Shown: positions 11,967-24,019, counted from the first letter of the stretch. The stretch is 64,000 nt of DNA from Mastigias papua (GCA_964019165.1 OZ025271.1:9867775-9931774); one strand, 5' to 3'. The notes: generated from the sequence alone by a model not told the origin. Made by a program: numbers and translations.

Positions 11967-12295
11967 TGTTACGTCAATGTTCCCGCTAAATGCTTTATTA
12001 TGCAAATTAGATATCGACAGCATTGCGAAAGAAAAAGGCCATGCTACACTGGAAGAACTGAACGTTAAGTCATAAATGATCGATTTTGCTAAAAAAGAGA
12101 CAACATAAAGTACGATACCGCTTATTATCTATTCCTTGTTGATTTACTTTGTCAGACTTGAATTTTTGTGTAAGTTATTAGACATTGCTTGTTGTTCTTA
12201 GGCCACTTTTCATTTTATGTCAGATCGTATAATTTAAACAATATACATAATAATTATGCAATTTATTAGTCTCATCTGAATCTTTCTGAGAAACA
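11967..12295 (+). repeat. 3' LTR of the BEL/Pao element
   Basis: A 329-bp repeat beginning TGTTACGTCAATGTTCC and ending GAGAAACA, immediately after a purine tract. Its last 170 bases are closely similar to 4250-4423. It is longer than the 5' LTR because that copy has an internal deletion. Confidence 0.88.
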
Positions 12296-12300
12296 GCACT

Positions 12301-13835
12301 TGTGGGGGAGTTTCCATACATTTTGATGCCTTCACAGCGCTCTTTCTTCTTTAAACATTCATTTACTTTCACGCGCGGCTGCTGTGGATTATGAGTTTAC
12401 TATATGCACAAGCCTACTTATTAACTTTATATTAGTCATACCTATGTTCACGGATTTGTTTTGCAAACTGTTTATTAGTCTATATACTTAAATTGTGTAT
12501 CCTGTTATTCTTAAATTTTATTGATTTTTATTTGCTTAAAAGAAAGAGACAGTAAAAGAATAAAAATGTTGCAGAGTTAGATAGTTGGATATATGGACAG
12601 AGTTCAAGAGACAAATGGAAGTAGAGAGAGGGAGAGAAAGAGAGAGTTGGACAGATTTAGAAAATATAATTCGAACAGATGGCATTCAGTGAATTAATTT
12701 CAATGAAGAGCAAAAAGACACGAAACTTTGTGTCTCTCTGGCTTTACCACTACATCCCTTATCCAGCAGACAGTTGGCATTAGTACGCTGAATAACATCT
12801 ACAGCACTCTTAAAAGCCGGATGACTTAGAGGACAAAGTAATCGGGAGTTCCTGTTTTCGAGAAATGGGCCGCAATCAAAACAATGTACAGTCAACTCGG
12901 ACAAACTTACTGCTTTCCACTAAAATATCACTATTTTAAATTTTTGAAAGTAAGCAGAAATTAGAGAAGCTATCGGTTCTAGGGAACAGAGAAGCATACA
13001 AAATATATCCTGGAAACAAGGGGACATAGGATTTAAAGGGAACTTAGAGTTTTCTTGGGACCATGGAAAGTGCATTCCTTGGAGCATTCTTCAAGGATTT
13101 TTATAAGTTATCTGTTCGAATTTTCAAAATAAAGTTGAGTTGAAACGCAATCAATTCTTATGTTGTTCTAAAGCGTAAATCAGACATGTATGCTTCTTTC
13201 TAGCATACTTCGTTTGATGCAGCATCCCATCAAGTATCACACATGTGAAAAGACAGGAGTGATGATGCATTGGAGAATAGGGCATGGGTACATGTTACCT
13301 CAAAAATTTAATCTCTCAAACAAAGATAACTTGTGGCACTGCCTGCAAATATTGTCAACAAAACACTCCTTTTCATTTAACAGTTTGGTTTGAAAACGTA
13401 ATGCTTAGCGAATATGGCTATTTATCACAAAAATAGGTTAACTTGAAATCTTTCTCATATCGACCAATCTTGAGAAGGGTTTTAGTACAATGCTGTATCA
13501 GATCGGAAGTCCGAAGCCTAAAAATAACTAACAGTTTATGTTCATTATTTTGGATCTTAATGAAATTTATACCCTCAGATTCCCTTATTTTTTGCAAATC
13601 TTTCTGCACAACCAGGCTTCTACTTTCACACATGTCCTAAAATGATCTCATTTCTCAATTCTGTAAATAGGTACTTCTGAAAGCTCCCCGTACAAAGAGT
13701 AATTGCTAATTGCTATATTAAAATATAGAAATAGTTTCATTGTTGTATTGTTATTTCAAAGTATTTGCTTGAATATTGTACCCCCCCCCGGAAAGATTAT
13801 CAATAATGTTTTGTTGCCAGTACAGCCTATTATTG
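12301..13835. other. No recognisable gene; purine-rich (GA) tract
   Basis: A GA-rich low-complexity stretch occurs at about 12600-12660. A short minus-strand open frame (12904-12686) with several cysteines is not recognised and lacks convincing splice sites. Nothing else is supported. Confidence 0.4.
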
Positions 13836-13940
13836 ATTTACAGCTACTTTTCAGATAGAATACAGCGCATAAAGGTGGGACCCCAGTGTAGCGACTGGCT
13901 AGAAAATCAAGTCAGGGTTCCTCAAGGATCTGTGACTTGT
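13836..13940 (+). mobile_element. Short LINE reverse transcriptase fragment
   Basis: The translated segment SYFSDRIQRIKVG followed by WLENQVRVPQGSV matches the RT block just before the catalytic YxDD in CR1/Jockey LINEs (the R-G/V-x-Q-G-S turn). Coding similarity ends abruptly after it, about 70 bases before a MITE. Relic only. Confidence 0.6.
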
Positions 13941-14010
13941 TGGCATGTAGTGACATATTTCACAATGGAAGAAATAAAGAAAACCCTGATATCTATTTCT
14001 TTCACTCTTA

Positions 14011-14295
14011 GGGAGCGGCCATTGATTATGGCCGAGGTGGGAGACTGAAGAAAAATTATTATGTGCCCTCAAAAACACTTCACCCCCATCTCTTGCTTAA
14101 GTTTAATTTTCTTTACCCCACCGAAGGAAAACAGTGAATTAAAGGCTGTATTTATGATTATATGTGGTATATGTTCTTACACTACCCCCATGTACAAAAC
14201 GTATTCTGCTACCCCCACCTAACACAGCTTATTTTGTCAATTACCCATCACTTTCTCTTCAAACCCCAGCCCGGTCATAAATAATGACCGCTCCC
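14011..14295. mobile_element. MITE family B, copy 1
   Basis: Inverted ends GGGAGCGGCCATTGATTATG and the complement of GGTCATAAATAATGACCGCT bound a 285-bp AT-rich body. The flanks TCACTCTT (left) and TCACTCTC (right) overlap the element edge by a base and would be an 8-bp hAT-like target duplication with one mismatch. A second copy lies at 58550-58823 with the same CCGGTCATAAATAATGAC terminus. Confidence 0.75.
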
Positions 14296-14339
14296 TCACT
14301 CTCTGTTTTGGATGGGAAGCTCAGATAATCAGCGCATGG

Positions 14340-14668
14340 CATTGTGTCTCTCAATATCTGTAGAAAAACAACTGACAACAACTCTATATTATATGGCTGA
14401 CTGGGGAAGATATAGAAAGGTCTCAAATGCTCTTGGCGTTTCAATGCCCAAGGTTTCAAAAGTGGTACGAAAGGTAAGTCAAGGTATAAAAAATGAATTA
14501 GGGTCAGAATCTATTATACTGAATATGATGTGCAGTTTCTTACTGCACATTTTTATATGCATCCTGGCTTTCCTCGATACTTGGGTACAGTAGATGGAAC
14601 TCGTATATTTATTTGTCATCCGTACAGAAATCCTGCTGACTTTATAAACGTAATAGGCAGATATAGGG
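14340..14668 (+). pseudogene. PIF/Harbinger transposase remnant
   Basis: Two overlapping frames give the N-terminal helix-turn-helix-like segment (LYYMADWGRYRKVSNALGVS, then MPKVSKVVRKVSQGI) and the start of the DDE nuclease (PGFPRYLGTVDGTRIFICHP), with the first catalytic Asp in VDGT. This pairing is typical of Harbinger/HARBI1-type transposases. A frame shift separates them and the remainder of the nuclease is missing. Sequence after 14660 is an unrelated segment with GGTGGCCA at both ends. A dead fragment. Confidence 0.65.
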
Positions 14669-15338
14669 TGGCCACTCGTATTTTACAGAGAAATTCTAGG
14701 AGTTTTCCAGGAGTTTTTCTTGAGTTTCCGAGGACTTATCAGGAGAACCTTATCATTTTTCCAGGCGTTTATCAATGGTGGCCAAATATATTCTGCACTG
14801 GGGGCAAATGTAAAATGCTCCCTATAGCTATCAATGCAGCTACAAGCTCATATGAACAAAGCCTCATTTAATGGAGTGAATCATACCGAGAATGAGAAAA
14901 ATCGTAAGCAAGCAAAGAAAGCTACAAGAACAACTGAATCTGCTTCATCGTCACCGAAGCAGCACAACACAGTGGGCTGGCAAGCGAACATATGGATTTT
15001 TATCGACTTTTTCAAAATGACTTGAAACCTATAGATTCGGAAAATTCATGTAAAGTTCAACATTTCAATAAACAAATAAGCTTCAAAGTGAATGCAATGG
15101 TTGATGGTAAGCTCCACAGTACTATTACTGGTTTGTGAAAAGTCTGTTGGTACTACAGAACTTCACTATAGCACGAAAAAGCGAAAACATTCCTTTAGCA
15201 TACTAAAAGCTTTTGTTTCGTCCGACACATGTCAGAGTATGAAGCGAAATATATAGCAAGATGCGGGTGCACGTGATATGATGAATAAAGCGTCTATTTG
15301 GCCCTATGATTGGCCAATTAGCACCTATTCACCATTGT
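14669..15338. other. Unassigned sequence between Harbinger and Penelope remnants
   Basis: Contains a 120-base segment bounded by TGGCCA-containing motifs (14668 and 14778) with repeated TTTTCCAGG/AGGAG words. The rest is possibly the 3' UTR of the minus-strand element at 15339. No gene is supported. Confidence 0.3.
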
Positions 15339-15696
15339 TTATGTGAAGAGTTCAAGTGAAAATACGAACTCTTTCTGTGTACAAAAGACTGGGCTTTGAG
15401 TCTTAATGTACATTGAATCCAAAACACCTAAATGAAAGGACGATCTTGCTGGCCCAATGATCCGAAAATTATCGTCTGTGTATGTTTTGGCGCATTCTGG
15501 GTTTTTAATGAGATGTTGCCCTATGGCCGAATCACTTTTCATTTTAGAAATGGAGTTTTCACACATACGAGGTGGCTGTTCCCTTATTATAGTGTTTTTT
15601 CACCATGATGCTCGTGGGTACATGTTGTTTTATTCTATCTGCTAGCCTCTGCGTAATGCGCCCTACGTGCCGAGCGTCACATCGGCACAAAAATTC
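15339..15696 (-). pseudogene. GIY-YIG endonuclease end of a Penelope-like element
   Basis: The minus-strand translation begins CRCDARHVGRITQRLADRIK and QHVP, continues after a frameshift with SDSAIGQHLIKNPECAKTY and FHLGVLDSMYIKTQSPV, and ends CTQKEFVFSLEL. Regularly placed cysteines, the G-R-x-T-Q-R-L segment and the terminal Leu-Glu/Asp-x-x-Tyr-Ile pattern are those of the C-terminal GIY-YIG domain of Penelope-like retroelements. The RT part is absent, replaced at 15.7 kb by an oppositely oriented LINE. It is the only clearly minus-strand retroelement inside the presumed NLR intron. Confidence 0.7.
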
Positions 15697-15718
15697 GTAA
15701 ACTACACAACTTTTTTGA

Positions 15719-18119
15719 GTGGTAGGAACGCTATCGGAGACTAGAAAATGATATTACGAACTTAAAGCATGACATAAATTTACTGCACAGGGAATCGAAG
15801 GGGGAGCTAGGAAATAAGAAACAGTGGAAACTGCAACATGTAGAGGAAAAGTATAGAGTGGGAAGGAAAGGAATAAATACAGTGACTGAAGAAGTTAAAC
15901 AAAGGATTTTAGCGCAGAGCACAAAACAAAAGACAAATGAACAGCGAATAACACAATTCAGACAAAATAGAATCTTTAATGTGGATCAGAAAAAGATATA
16001 TACGGAGTTTAATGGTAGTGCACTCAGATCAACAGATGTGCCAAATGCTGAAGAGAGTAGAAAATTTTGGATGAGATTTGTAGCGTTGAGAAAAAGCATA
16101 GCAAAACAGCGAATTGGTTAAAACAGCTGAAGAAGGAATTGAGTAACGAACACCACGCCCAAGAAGGATTGGTTTTCTCTGTTGATAAAATCAAAAAACA
16201 ATGTCGGAAAATGCCAAATTGGAAGGCCCTCTGAAGAGATAAAGTCCAGGGATTCTGGATTTAATGTATGACCAGTAGAGGGACGACAGATCAGCTATTA
16301 ATTGACAAAACTGTTTGAATGACTGTCGGAAAAGGACCACAAATCTTGCTATGGCGTGGATAAATTGTAAGACAGCCTATCATCTTGTCCCACATAGCTG
16401 GATAAAAGAATGCTTGGAATTGATGGGAATTGCTGAAAATGTCAGAGAGTTATTGGAGAAAAGCATGAAGCAGTGGAAATTATTGCTTACTTCAAATAGG
16501 AACGAGCTTGGAGATGTGAAAGTCAATAGAGGAATTTTTCAAGCTGACAGCTTATCACCATTGCTTTTTGTGGTGTGTATGATCCCAATATCATTGGTTT
16601 CACGAAAAGTAAAGGCAGGGTATGTATGGGGGAAGAAGGAATTTAGTATAAACCATTTGCTATTTATGGACGACCTCAAACTTTATGGGAAGAGCGAAGA
16701 ACAAATTGATTCTCTGGTAAGAGCGGTATATATAGTAAGCACTGACATTGGGATGGAATTTGGGTATAGAAAGTGTGGTCTTCTCACTTTGAAGAGGGGC
16801 AAGATTGTGAGATACCAAGGTATAGAACTCCCAAATGGACAAACTATGAAAGAAGTGGAGCAGGAAGGATACAAGTATTTAGGCATAGTAGAACTGGATA
16901 AAATGAAAGAGAATGAAATGAAGGAGAAAACAATAAAAGAATACAAAAAGAGGCTTAGATTGATGTTGAAATCAAAACTGAATGGAAAGAACAAGATAAC
17001 AGCTCTAAACACATGGGAGGTTGCAATTTTTAGATATGGAGCAGGGATAATTGACTGGAAAGAAAGTGAATTAAACAGTATTGACAGGAAAACTAGAAGA
17101 ACACTGACAATGTACGGAGCAATACACCTAAAAAGTGATGTTGATAGGTTGTACATAACAAGAAAGGAAGTAGGGAGAGGATTGTGCAGTACAGTGTATT
17201 CCGTTAGAGGAGAAGAAAATAGTTTGGGTTGTTATGTAGCAAATTCAGAAGAAACATTGATGAGAGGAGTTTGGGTAGCTGGAACAATCAGAACTGAGGG
17301 TACTGTTAACTCCAATGACTTTAAAAAGCTGAGAGTTGAGGAACGTAAGAAGAAATTTTTAGAAAAGAAGATGCATGGTCAGATTCAGATTCAGTAAAGA
17401 AATATCGGATAGCGTTGACAAGGAAAAATCATGGTATTTGGCTATCCAGAGGAGATCTCAAAGTTGAAACAGAGGCTTTCTTATATGCTACCCAGGAACA
17501 GGCACTTAGAAAAAACTATATTAAGCATAATATTGACAAAAGCATTGATAGCCCCCTGTGCCGAATGTGTGGAAAGTGTGCAGAAATTGTTCAACATATT
17601 GTTAGTGGGTGTGAGATACTTGCCCAGAAAGAGTACAAGAGAAGACACGATAATATTGCTAAGAAGATCCATTGGGATTTGTGTAAGAGACATGAAATAG
17701 AGGATCAAGAAAAATGCTATGATCACATTCCTGATAGTGTTGTAGAAAATGACAACGTCAAACTTCTCTGGGACATAAATATTCAGTGTGACAAAGTGAT
17801 AGAGGCAAGAAGGCCTGATATTGTTGTAATTGATAAGAAAGAGAAAGTTTGCATCATTGTGGACATTGCTGTACTTGCTGAAAGAAGGGTAGAAGAAAAA
17901 GAACAAGAAAAAGTAGAAAAATATCAAGATTTGAAGAGAGAGATCGGAAGAATGTGGGGAATTAGAAAAGTGCAAGTAGTACTAATATTAATTGGTGCCC
18001 TCCGGAGTGTACCCAAAGGATTTGATAAATGCTTGACATTCCATGCAATATCGTTGATATACAAAAGACTGCACTGTTAGGAACAGCAAGGATACCACGG
18101 AAAGTATTAGAAATGTAAA
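15719..18119 (+). mobile_element. RLE-type LINE (R2/R4/NeSL-like), copy A
   Basis: The region encodes the C-terminal two thirds of a restriction-like-endonuclease LINE. RT motifs include WINCKTAYHLVPHSWI, GIFQADSLSPLLFVVCM and the catalytic LLFMDDLKLYGK. A zinc knuckle of the form C-x2-C-x7-H-x4-C follows at about 17557-17611 (CRMCGK, then HIVSGC). The endonuclease core is RRPDIVVIDKKEKVCIIVDI (PD then D), at about 17810-17870. An upstream part (15719-16120) encodes the pre-RT region. Near 16260 the first third of RT is missing through an internal deletion that joins GFWI directly to RGTTDQLLIDK. A frameshift near the end moves the terminal LLGTARIPRKVLEM into another frame. Not functional. 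Confidence 0.85.
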
Positions 18120-18842
18120 TTTGGGAGAAGGTCCTTTTGTTAGCCCTTGGTCACTAGTTATGACTCGCCTAATAGGAGTACTTACGGCAATAAGAACAGC
18201 CAGAGCATAAGCTGAAACACCACATAATTAAAGGTGAAGGGTTAAGCCGGTCTGCTTAAAGTGAGGAGTTAGGCGTCCTCTACCTCCCTAGCTGTCTTCT
18301 TCTGATTCTATTTGTTTCTTTAGCTTCATTCAATTTTTGTTGTCTATTTGTTCTACATATAGTTGCCAATGATCCTAAGAGCCCTGCTAGGTATTGTAGT
18401 GGAAGGATAGATTAGATCTAGGTAGAGGCATCTAGCTGCTGGAAAGATCAGACTTCAAGACAGCAAAAAGAGCCTACTAGGTTCCTTTTGCTGGGCTAGG
18501 TGTAACCCCATACTGCGGTTCGGGACCCTTAGGTTGTTCTTGGGAACTGTTGCTTCATTTGGGTAGATGGGGCTCATTAGCTGGGTAAAGGCAGTCCATC
18601 TAGGAGAAGGAAAACTCTTATCTCAAACCAGGGTTGATCGAACTCTTCTGTGCCATTTTTTGTAGTAATGCTACTGTGGGGATGAAAATGCTGGATAGGT
18701 GGCCCGCATAGAATACCCAATTTCAATTATAAGAGTATAGGGGACTCTTTGAATCTTTTTAGATAAACCTCTCTAGGGATGGTGTCCTGATAAAAATACT
18801 GGTTTTTGTTGCCCCTTATCAACACTATCTGCTACGTTTGGT
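18120..18842 (+). other. 3' UTR of RLE-LINE A and 5' UTR of RLE-LINE B
   Basis: No protein similarity is seen. The left half has the composition of a LINE 3' UTR. The right half, from about 18470, leads into the ATG at 18843. The exact junction between the two elements is not visible. Confidence 0.45.
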
Positions 18843-21800
18843 ATGAATCTACGTTCTAAGTCATACCGAATCGCCAGTCGGGCGGGTCAACAAGGGATGC
18901 GTCCCTCAGGTCTAGACCAGCCTGAGGTAGAAAGGTTGGCTACTGAGTCTAAATCTTCCATTACGCAAAGTTTTCATGGTCACCAGGACGGGAGGATTCC
19001 AAACCCTGTCCCTGGATACTCAACATTGAATCAAACTCAAAAGAAAAAACGAAATAAATGGACAAGGAAGAATATAAAGATGTAATTTACTGTTTTTATT
19101 TCACTTTGGAAAACCCGATAACGAACAACACTGACAGATCTTTCAACAAATGGCGCGAACGTAACAGCAACAACGAGAAATTGACCTATTTAGATGCAAA
19201 TAAGCTAGCGAATGTAAGAAGGTACATAGTTCGTGAAAAGAAGTTAACTGATACTGAAATTGCTCAAATTAAAGAACAGGTTAGAGTCGATATGAGTCAC
19301 AACCTAATGGAAAAAATTATCCTGGAAAGAAATGAAGATCCTGAAGATGTAGAGTCTTCTGAAATTCATGCTGTAGTGAATGTCGAACAAAACGATTATG
19401 GTAATGAAGAGGAGATTGTTGTTGAACCTGTAATAACTGAAAAAGTCTTAACAATGAAAAAAGATATACTGGAGGAGCTATCGAAAGTACAACACACTAA
19501 CATAGCAGAGAGGACCCTTGTTGAAAATCAGAAACAAACACAAATTTAAGAGTGCTTTTCATTTAGCAAATACGACATTAGAACTCATGTGCAATGAGCT
19601 TTATCCTGATTTGACATGCCTTAACGAGTTAATGTATACAACAGGAAAAGTTCGTCAAGAGAAATGTGGCATTACTATAAAGAGAAGGGGCAAAGGCTCC
19701 CGTGGTATCAATAAATCTAAATGGCAACTAAAACTAGAAAAAGAAATAGAATTATTTAGGAAAGAACTTTCTTTAGTGGATGAGACTCAAAAGGACAAAA
19801 TACTGCGTTCTGGTAAAGCAAAGAGAGTAGCAAGGAAATATAAGATTGAAAGTAAAACTCAGATCCCATGTATTAAGCAAGAGCTCAAATAAAAGCTCCA
19901 AGTAAAAGCACAAAGAATGCGCCGATTTGAAAAGCGTTCAAACTTCTTCGTCAAAACAGAATCGTCGAAACCGATGCAAAAAGTTCTATCGAGAAATAAA
20001 TAAATCTACTGTCTCTATTGAAAAAGCACCGTCAGAAAAAGAAATACAGGAATCCTGGGGTGCAATATGGGAAAAGGAGAAAATGTATAATGAGAATGCT
20101 GCATGGTTGAAAGATATTGAAGAAAGAACTGAAGATGTTTCGGAGCAATAGTAGGGTAATATAACTGAACATGAAATAAGAGAAGTTTTGAAAAAGTCGC
20201 ACAAATGGAAATCTCCTGGCATTGATCAACTACCAAATCTTTGGCTAGATGCTCCTTTTTCTACACATGCTCAACTGGCACTTAACTTTAATAGCATAAT
20301 GACAGATCCTACTACAACACCAAAGTGGTTTTATCAAGGCACCACATATCTCTTAGCAAAATCTACAGATACAATCATCCTAATAAACTATCAGCCTATA
20401 ACCTGTTTATCGACCTTATACAAGCTGCTAACTTCCGTACTGACAGAAGGAACCTACAGACACTTGGAACAGCAAAATATCCTTCCGACTGAACAAAAGG
20501 CTGCCGAAGAGGCTCATACGGATGTAAAGATCAGCTACTAATCAACAAGATGATACTGGAGCATGCAAATTCAAAATATAGAAATCAAAGCACAGCTTGG
20601 ATTAACTACAAAAAGGCCTTTGACAGTGTTCCTCACTCATGGATACTAAGATCACTTGAAATCTTTCAAATCTCCCCTACGATTATATGCTTCCTAAAAG
20701 CAATTATATATCGCCTTATGGGACCCTTACTTCTAACGGTATGCAAATAAATGTTGTATGACTCATTTTCTCCCCTTTTGTTTTGTCTTGCGGTCGTTCC
20801 TCTATCTCACCTTCTAAACAACACTGGATATGGTTATAAGATCAACAACAGAAGGATAAATCACATCTTTTTTATGGACGATCTTAAGCTATACGCAAGA
20901 GATGATTTGGAATTAGAAGGATTGTTACAAACTGTTAAATCTTTCGGTGATGATATAGGTATGTAGTTCGGTCTGGATAAATGTGCTAAGGCGACGTTCA
21001 AGCGTGGAAAGATGATCAACTCTTCACATATAATGTTAAATGACAATACAATAATAAAAGAATTAGAACAGGGATGTGTATATGAGTATCTAGGTGTACG
21101 TGAAAGCAATGGTATACAGCACTCTAATATGAAAGAAAAAATCCGAAAAGAATGTATGCGGAGAATAAAATCAGTTATAAAGACAGAACTGAACTCGAGA
21201 AATCGTTTCACTGCTATAAACACTTAAGCAATACCTGCAGTGGCCTATAGCTTTAATATTATCAGCTGGACTCTAAGAGAACTAAAGAAAATAGACACAA
21301 AAATAAGAAAGCAATTGACTTGTAGCAGAATACATCATCCGAAATCAGATGTTGACCGCTTTTATATGCCTAGGAGTAAAGGAAGTAGAGGCATGATTCA
21401 ATTGGAACTCTCATACAAGACTTCAACAGTTGGCCTCTCCCAGTATTTACGTAACTCACAGGACTGGATGCTAAAACTTGTCACCTCACATGAGAATACT
21501 AAGAAGTTACATTCAATTTTAAAGGATTCTGAACAATTTTCAAGAGAACGAGGGATTGAAATGCAAGCTGATGAAGAACTTAATCATACTGCCATTGCAA
21601 AGAAAACCAAACAAGTAGCAAAACAGAAAGGCTTGAAAATGATTGAAGAAAGATGGCATGCGAAACCCCTTCATGGACTGTTTGCTATTCAATGCAAAGA
21701 CGCTGATGTTGATCAAATGTTAAACCAACAGTGGCTGAGAAGCTCTGGACTAAAAGGGTAAACTGAAAGGTTTATTCTTGCCGCACAAGATCAGAGTTTA

Positions 21801-22417
21801 GCTACTCGAAATTATCAAGCAAATATCCTACATAACGGAGCTGACCCAAAGTGCAGATTTTGCGACGAAAAGTTCGAAACAGTTGACCACCTTGTTTCTG
21901 GTTGCTCAGTACTAGCACCCGAAGAATATAAAAGCCGTCATGACAGAGTTGGCCAGTATCTTCATTGGAGAATATGCAAATACTACTTGATCAGTATAAC
22001 CGCTAACTGGTATGAGCACCATCCGGAACCAGTAACAGAAGGAAAAGATGTCTCGATTCTATGTCATTTCCCTGTTCATACTGACAAAACTATACAGGCA
22101 AATCGCCATGATATTATAGTTAAGGACAAAAAAGACAACATTTGTCTCTTGATTGATATGAGTGTACCTTCAGACAATAATGTTGCTGCACAAGTATTTG
22201 AAAAATTGAGCAAATACAAGATCTGGAGATTGAAATTAAGAAAATTTGGCATCTAAAAACAAAAACACTTCCAGTAGCTGTTGGTGCACTTGGCCTCATA
22301 AGAAAGGGCACAACTGACTTTATTGACAAAATTCCAGGGTCTCCATCGCTGTCAGAGGTGCAAAAACTAGTCCTAAATAGCACAGCTCATGTTTTGAGAA
22401 GGGCTCTTTCCATCTGA
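18843..22417 (+). mobile_element. RLE-type LINE (R4/Dong-like tail), copy B, nearly full length
   Basis: The copy starts with a basic N-terminal region (KKRNKWTRKEYKDVIYCFYF, a Myb-like/WTxEE pattern at about 19040) and runs through a coiled charged linker to RT. RT blocks are KSHKWKSPGIDQLPN, NYQPITCLSTLYKLLTS, AWINYKKAFDSVPHSWI and FFMDDLKLYAR. The zinc knuckle CRFCDEKFETVDHLVSGC is at about 21850 and the nuclease block (RHDIIVKDKKDNICLLIDMS) at about 22100. Several stops and frameshifts (about 20149, 20540, 20748, 20965, 21225, 21759, 22250) kill it. It is clearly diverged from copies A and C, so it is a different subfamily. It ends in a (TAA)n tail. Confidence 0.85.
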
Positions 22418-22643
22418 AGTACTCACTTGTGACAACTCTGTTTCTTTCTGTTTTGCTTCTTTTTGTATTGTTTTCTTTTTCTCTTTTTAGTTTAGTGTTT
22501 TGATTGCTTCGTTTTTCTTTCCTCATCAAAGTCACTTTCTAACCAACAAGTACCCTTCACTCACCCTAGGTTGCTAGTTTTAATTTGGTGTCTGTATACT
22601 AGCTTGCCAAAGACAACTCTACGATAATAATAATAATAATGGG
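22418..22643 (+). repeat. 3' UTR and (ATA)n tail of RLE-LINE B
   Basis: A T-rich 3' UTR ends in six ATA/TAA units at about 22624-22640. The 5'-truncated copy C starts directly after it. R4-clade elements such as Dong insert into TAA microsatellites, which would explain both the tail and the neighbour. Confidence 0.6.
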
Positions 22644-23668
22644 AAATAATGACAATGAATGGGGCGTTACATCCAAAAGGTGACGTCGATAGATTTTATA
22701 TTGCAAGACAGAGAGGTGGAAGGGGGTTACAAAGCGTATTAGAAACCGTTCAGTCAGAGGAGAATAGCCTTAGATGGTATGTTAAAAACAGCCAAGAGCA
22801 ATTATTAAAAGCAGTGCATAAACAACAGGAACTTAACAATGACATCACTAAACTATCAGAGTATAAAGATCAAAAAAGAAGAGAAAGAGAAGGCAAGTAG
22901 CATGAAAAAGTAATGCATGGTCAATTTTTCAAAGATACGGATAGGATAGTTGCCAGGAAGAAATCATGGTTGTGGCTAAAAAATGAAGACTTGAAGAAGT
23001 AGACAGAAGCACTGCGTATGGCAGCACAAGAGCAAGCAATATGTACGAATTACGTCAAAAATCATATCGACAAATCAAGAGATTCGCCGACTTGCAGAAT
23101 GTGAGGTGAGAAGGGGGAAACAGTGAGCCATATCATATGCGAATGTAGCAAATTAGCCCAGAAGGAATATAAGCGACGCCACAACAACGTAGCACGGATA
23201 GTTCACTGGGAGATTTGCAAGAAGTATGACCTACACAGGGCTGAACAGTGGTACAATCATAAGTCAGAAGGTGTTTCTGAAAATGAAAGTCTTAAGGTAC
23301 TGTGAGACTTTAACGTTAACACAGATAACAAAATTGAGCATAGGCGACCAGACATTGTTGTCGAGCTAAAACCAGAAAAAGAGTGCTTGGTCATTGACAT
23401 AGCCGTGCCAGGAGATACAAGGATAAAGCAGACAGAACAAGAGAAAATTTAAAAGTATCAAGATCTAAAAAGAGAAATCGCAAGGTTATGGCGCCTTCGA
23501 AAAGTAAGTGTCATTCCAGTTGTAGTTTGTGTGTTGAGATGTGTCACGAAAGAAGCAGAGCATTACGTAGAGAAAATAGGAATCAAGATCAGGACTGAAG
23601 TGATACAGAAAACCTCGTTGTTGGGAACTGCAAGTACATTGAGAAAGGTTCTCGACACCCGAGGCTAG
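22644..23668 (+). mobile_element. RLE-type LINE, copy C, 5'-truncated
   Basis: The copy begins after RT, at HPKGDVDRFYIARQRGGRGL, and runs through the zinc knuckle (cysteine lost to a stop at 23103), LAQKEYKRRHNNVARIVHWE, RRPDIVVELKPEKECLVIDI and the terminal LLGTASTLRKVLDTRG, stopping at 23668. Four or more in-frame stops are present. It is closer to copy A than to copy B. The 5' truncation is the usual result of incomplete target-primed reverse transcription. Confidence 0.85.
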
Positions 23669-24019
23669 TTGTTCTAGCTTGCTTTCGGGATGAACTTACT
23701 AGGAACTTTTCCAGTGATAAAAAGAACATAATAATGGATATTAATAGATCCACACGTCATGGCTATTCTCTGTTAAATGCTACATAAATATTATTAACCT
23801 TAATAAAACGAAAAGATTGTCATGAATAAACTAAACTTGCCAATAATACGTAAAAAAGTACTCTGCACTAACGGTATCTTATTTCCCTATATCTGATTAA
23901 AATCTATGTAGCAATATTTTTCTTTAAATAGTCTTTAGTTAAAGTTAAAAAGGTTTCGTAGATACAACAGTTTCTTATACTTTCGAGCAGAGGGTTGAAT
24001 AGTTTTCTGTCCTATCCAA
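23669..24019. other. 3' UTR of RLE-LINE C and spacer
   Basis: No protein similarity. The first part should be the UTR of copy C; the remainder is AT-rich sequence leading into the Copia fragment. Confidence 0.35.

Larger units (their letters stand above)
4232..12295 (+). mobile_element. BEL/Pao LTR retrotransposon, near full length, inactivated and nested
   Basis: The element runs from a 5' LTR beginning TGTTACGTCAATGTTCC at 4232 to a 3' LTR starting with the same bases at 11967 and ending GAGAAACA at 12295. A purine tract (GGGGGGCGGAGGA) abuts the 3' LTR, as needed for plus-strand priming. The flanking 5-mers ACACT (4227-4231) and GCACT (12296-12300) differ by one base and fit a decayed target duplication. 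Order inside: Gag, zinc-knuckle/aspartic protease, RT, RNase H-like region, integrase and a C-terminal domain, as in BEL/Pao. Many stops and several frameshifts make it dead. It contains a 1.76-kb LINE insertion with two MITEs and another insertion of about 240 bp in gag. It is antisense to the presumed NLR gene. Confidence 0.9.

Noticed and set aside
12686..12904. Cysteine-containing 72-codon minus-strand open frame
   Set aside because: No recognised domain, no splice signals in matching phase, no homologue elsewhere in the window.
15457..15645. Plus-strand open frame over the GIY-YIG remnant
   Set aside because: Antisense shadow of the minus-strand Penelope-like coding sequence.
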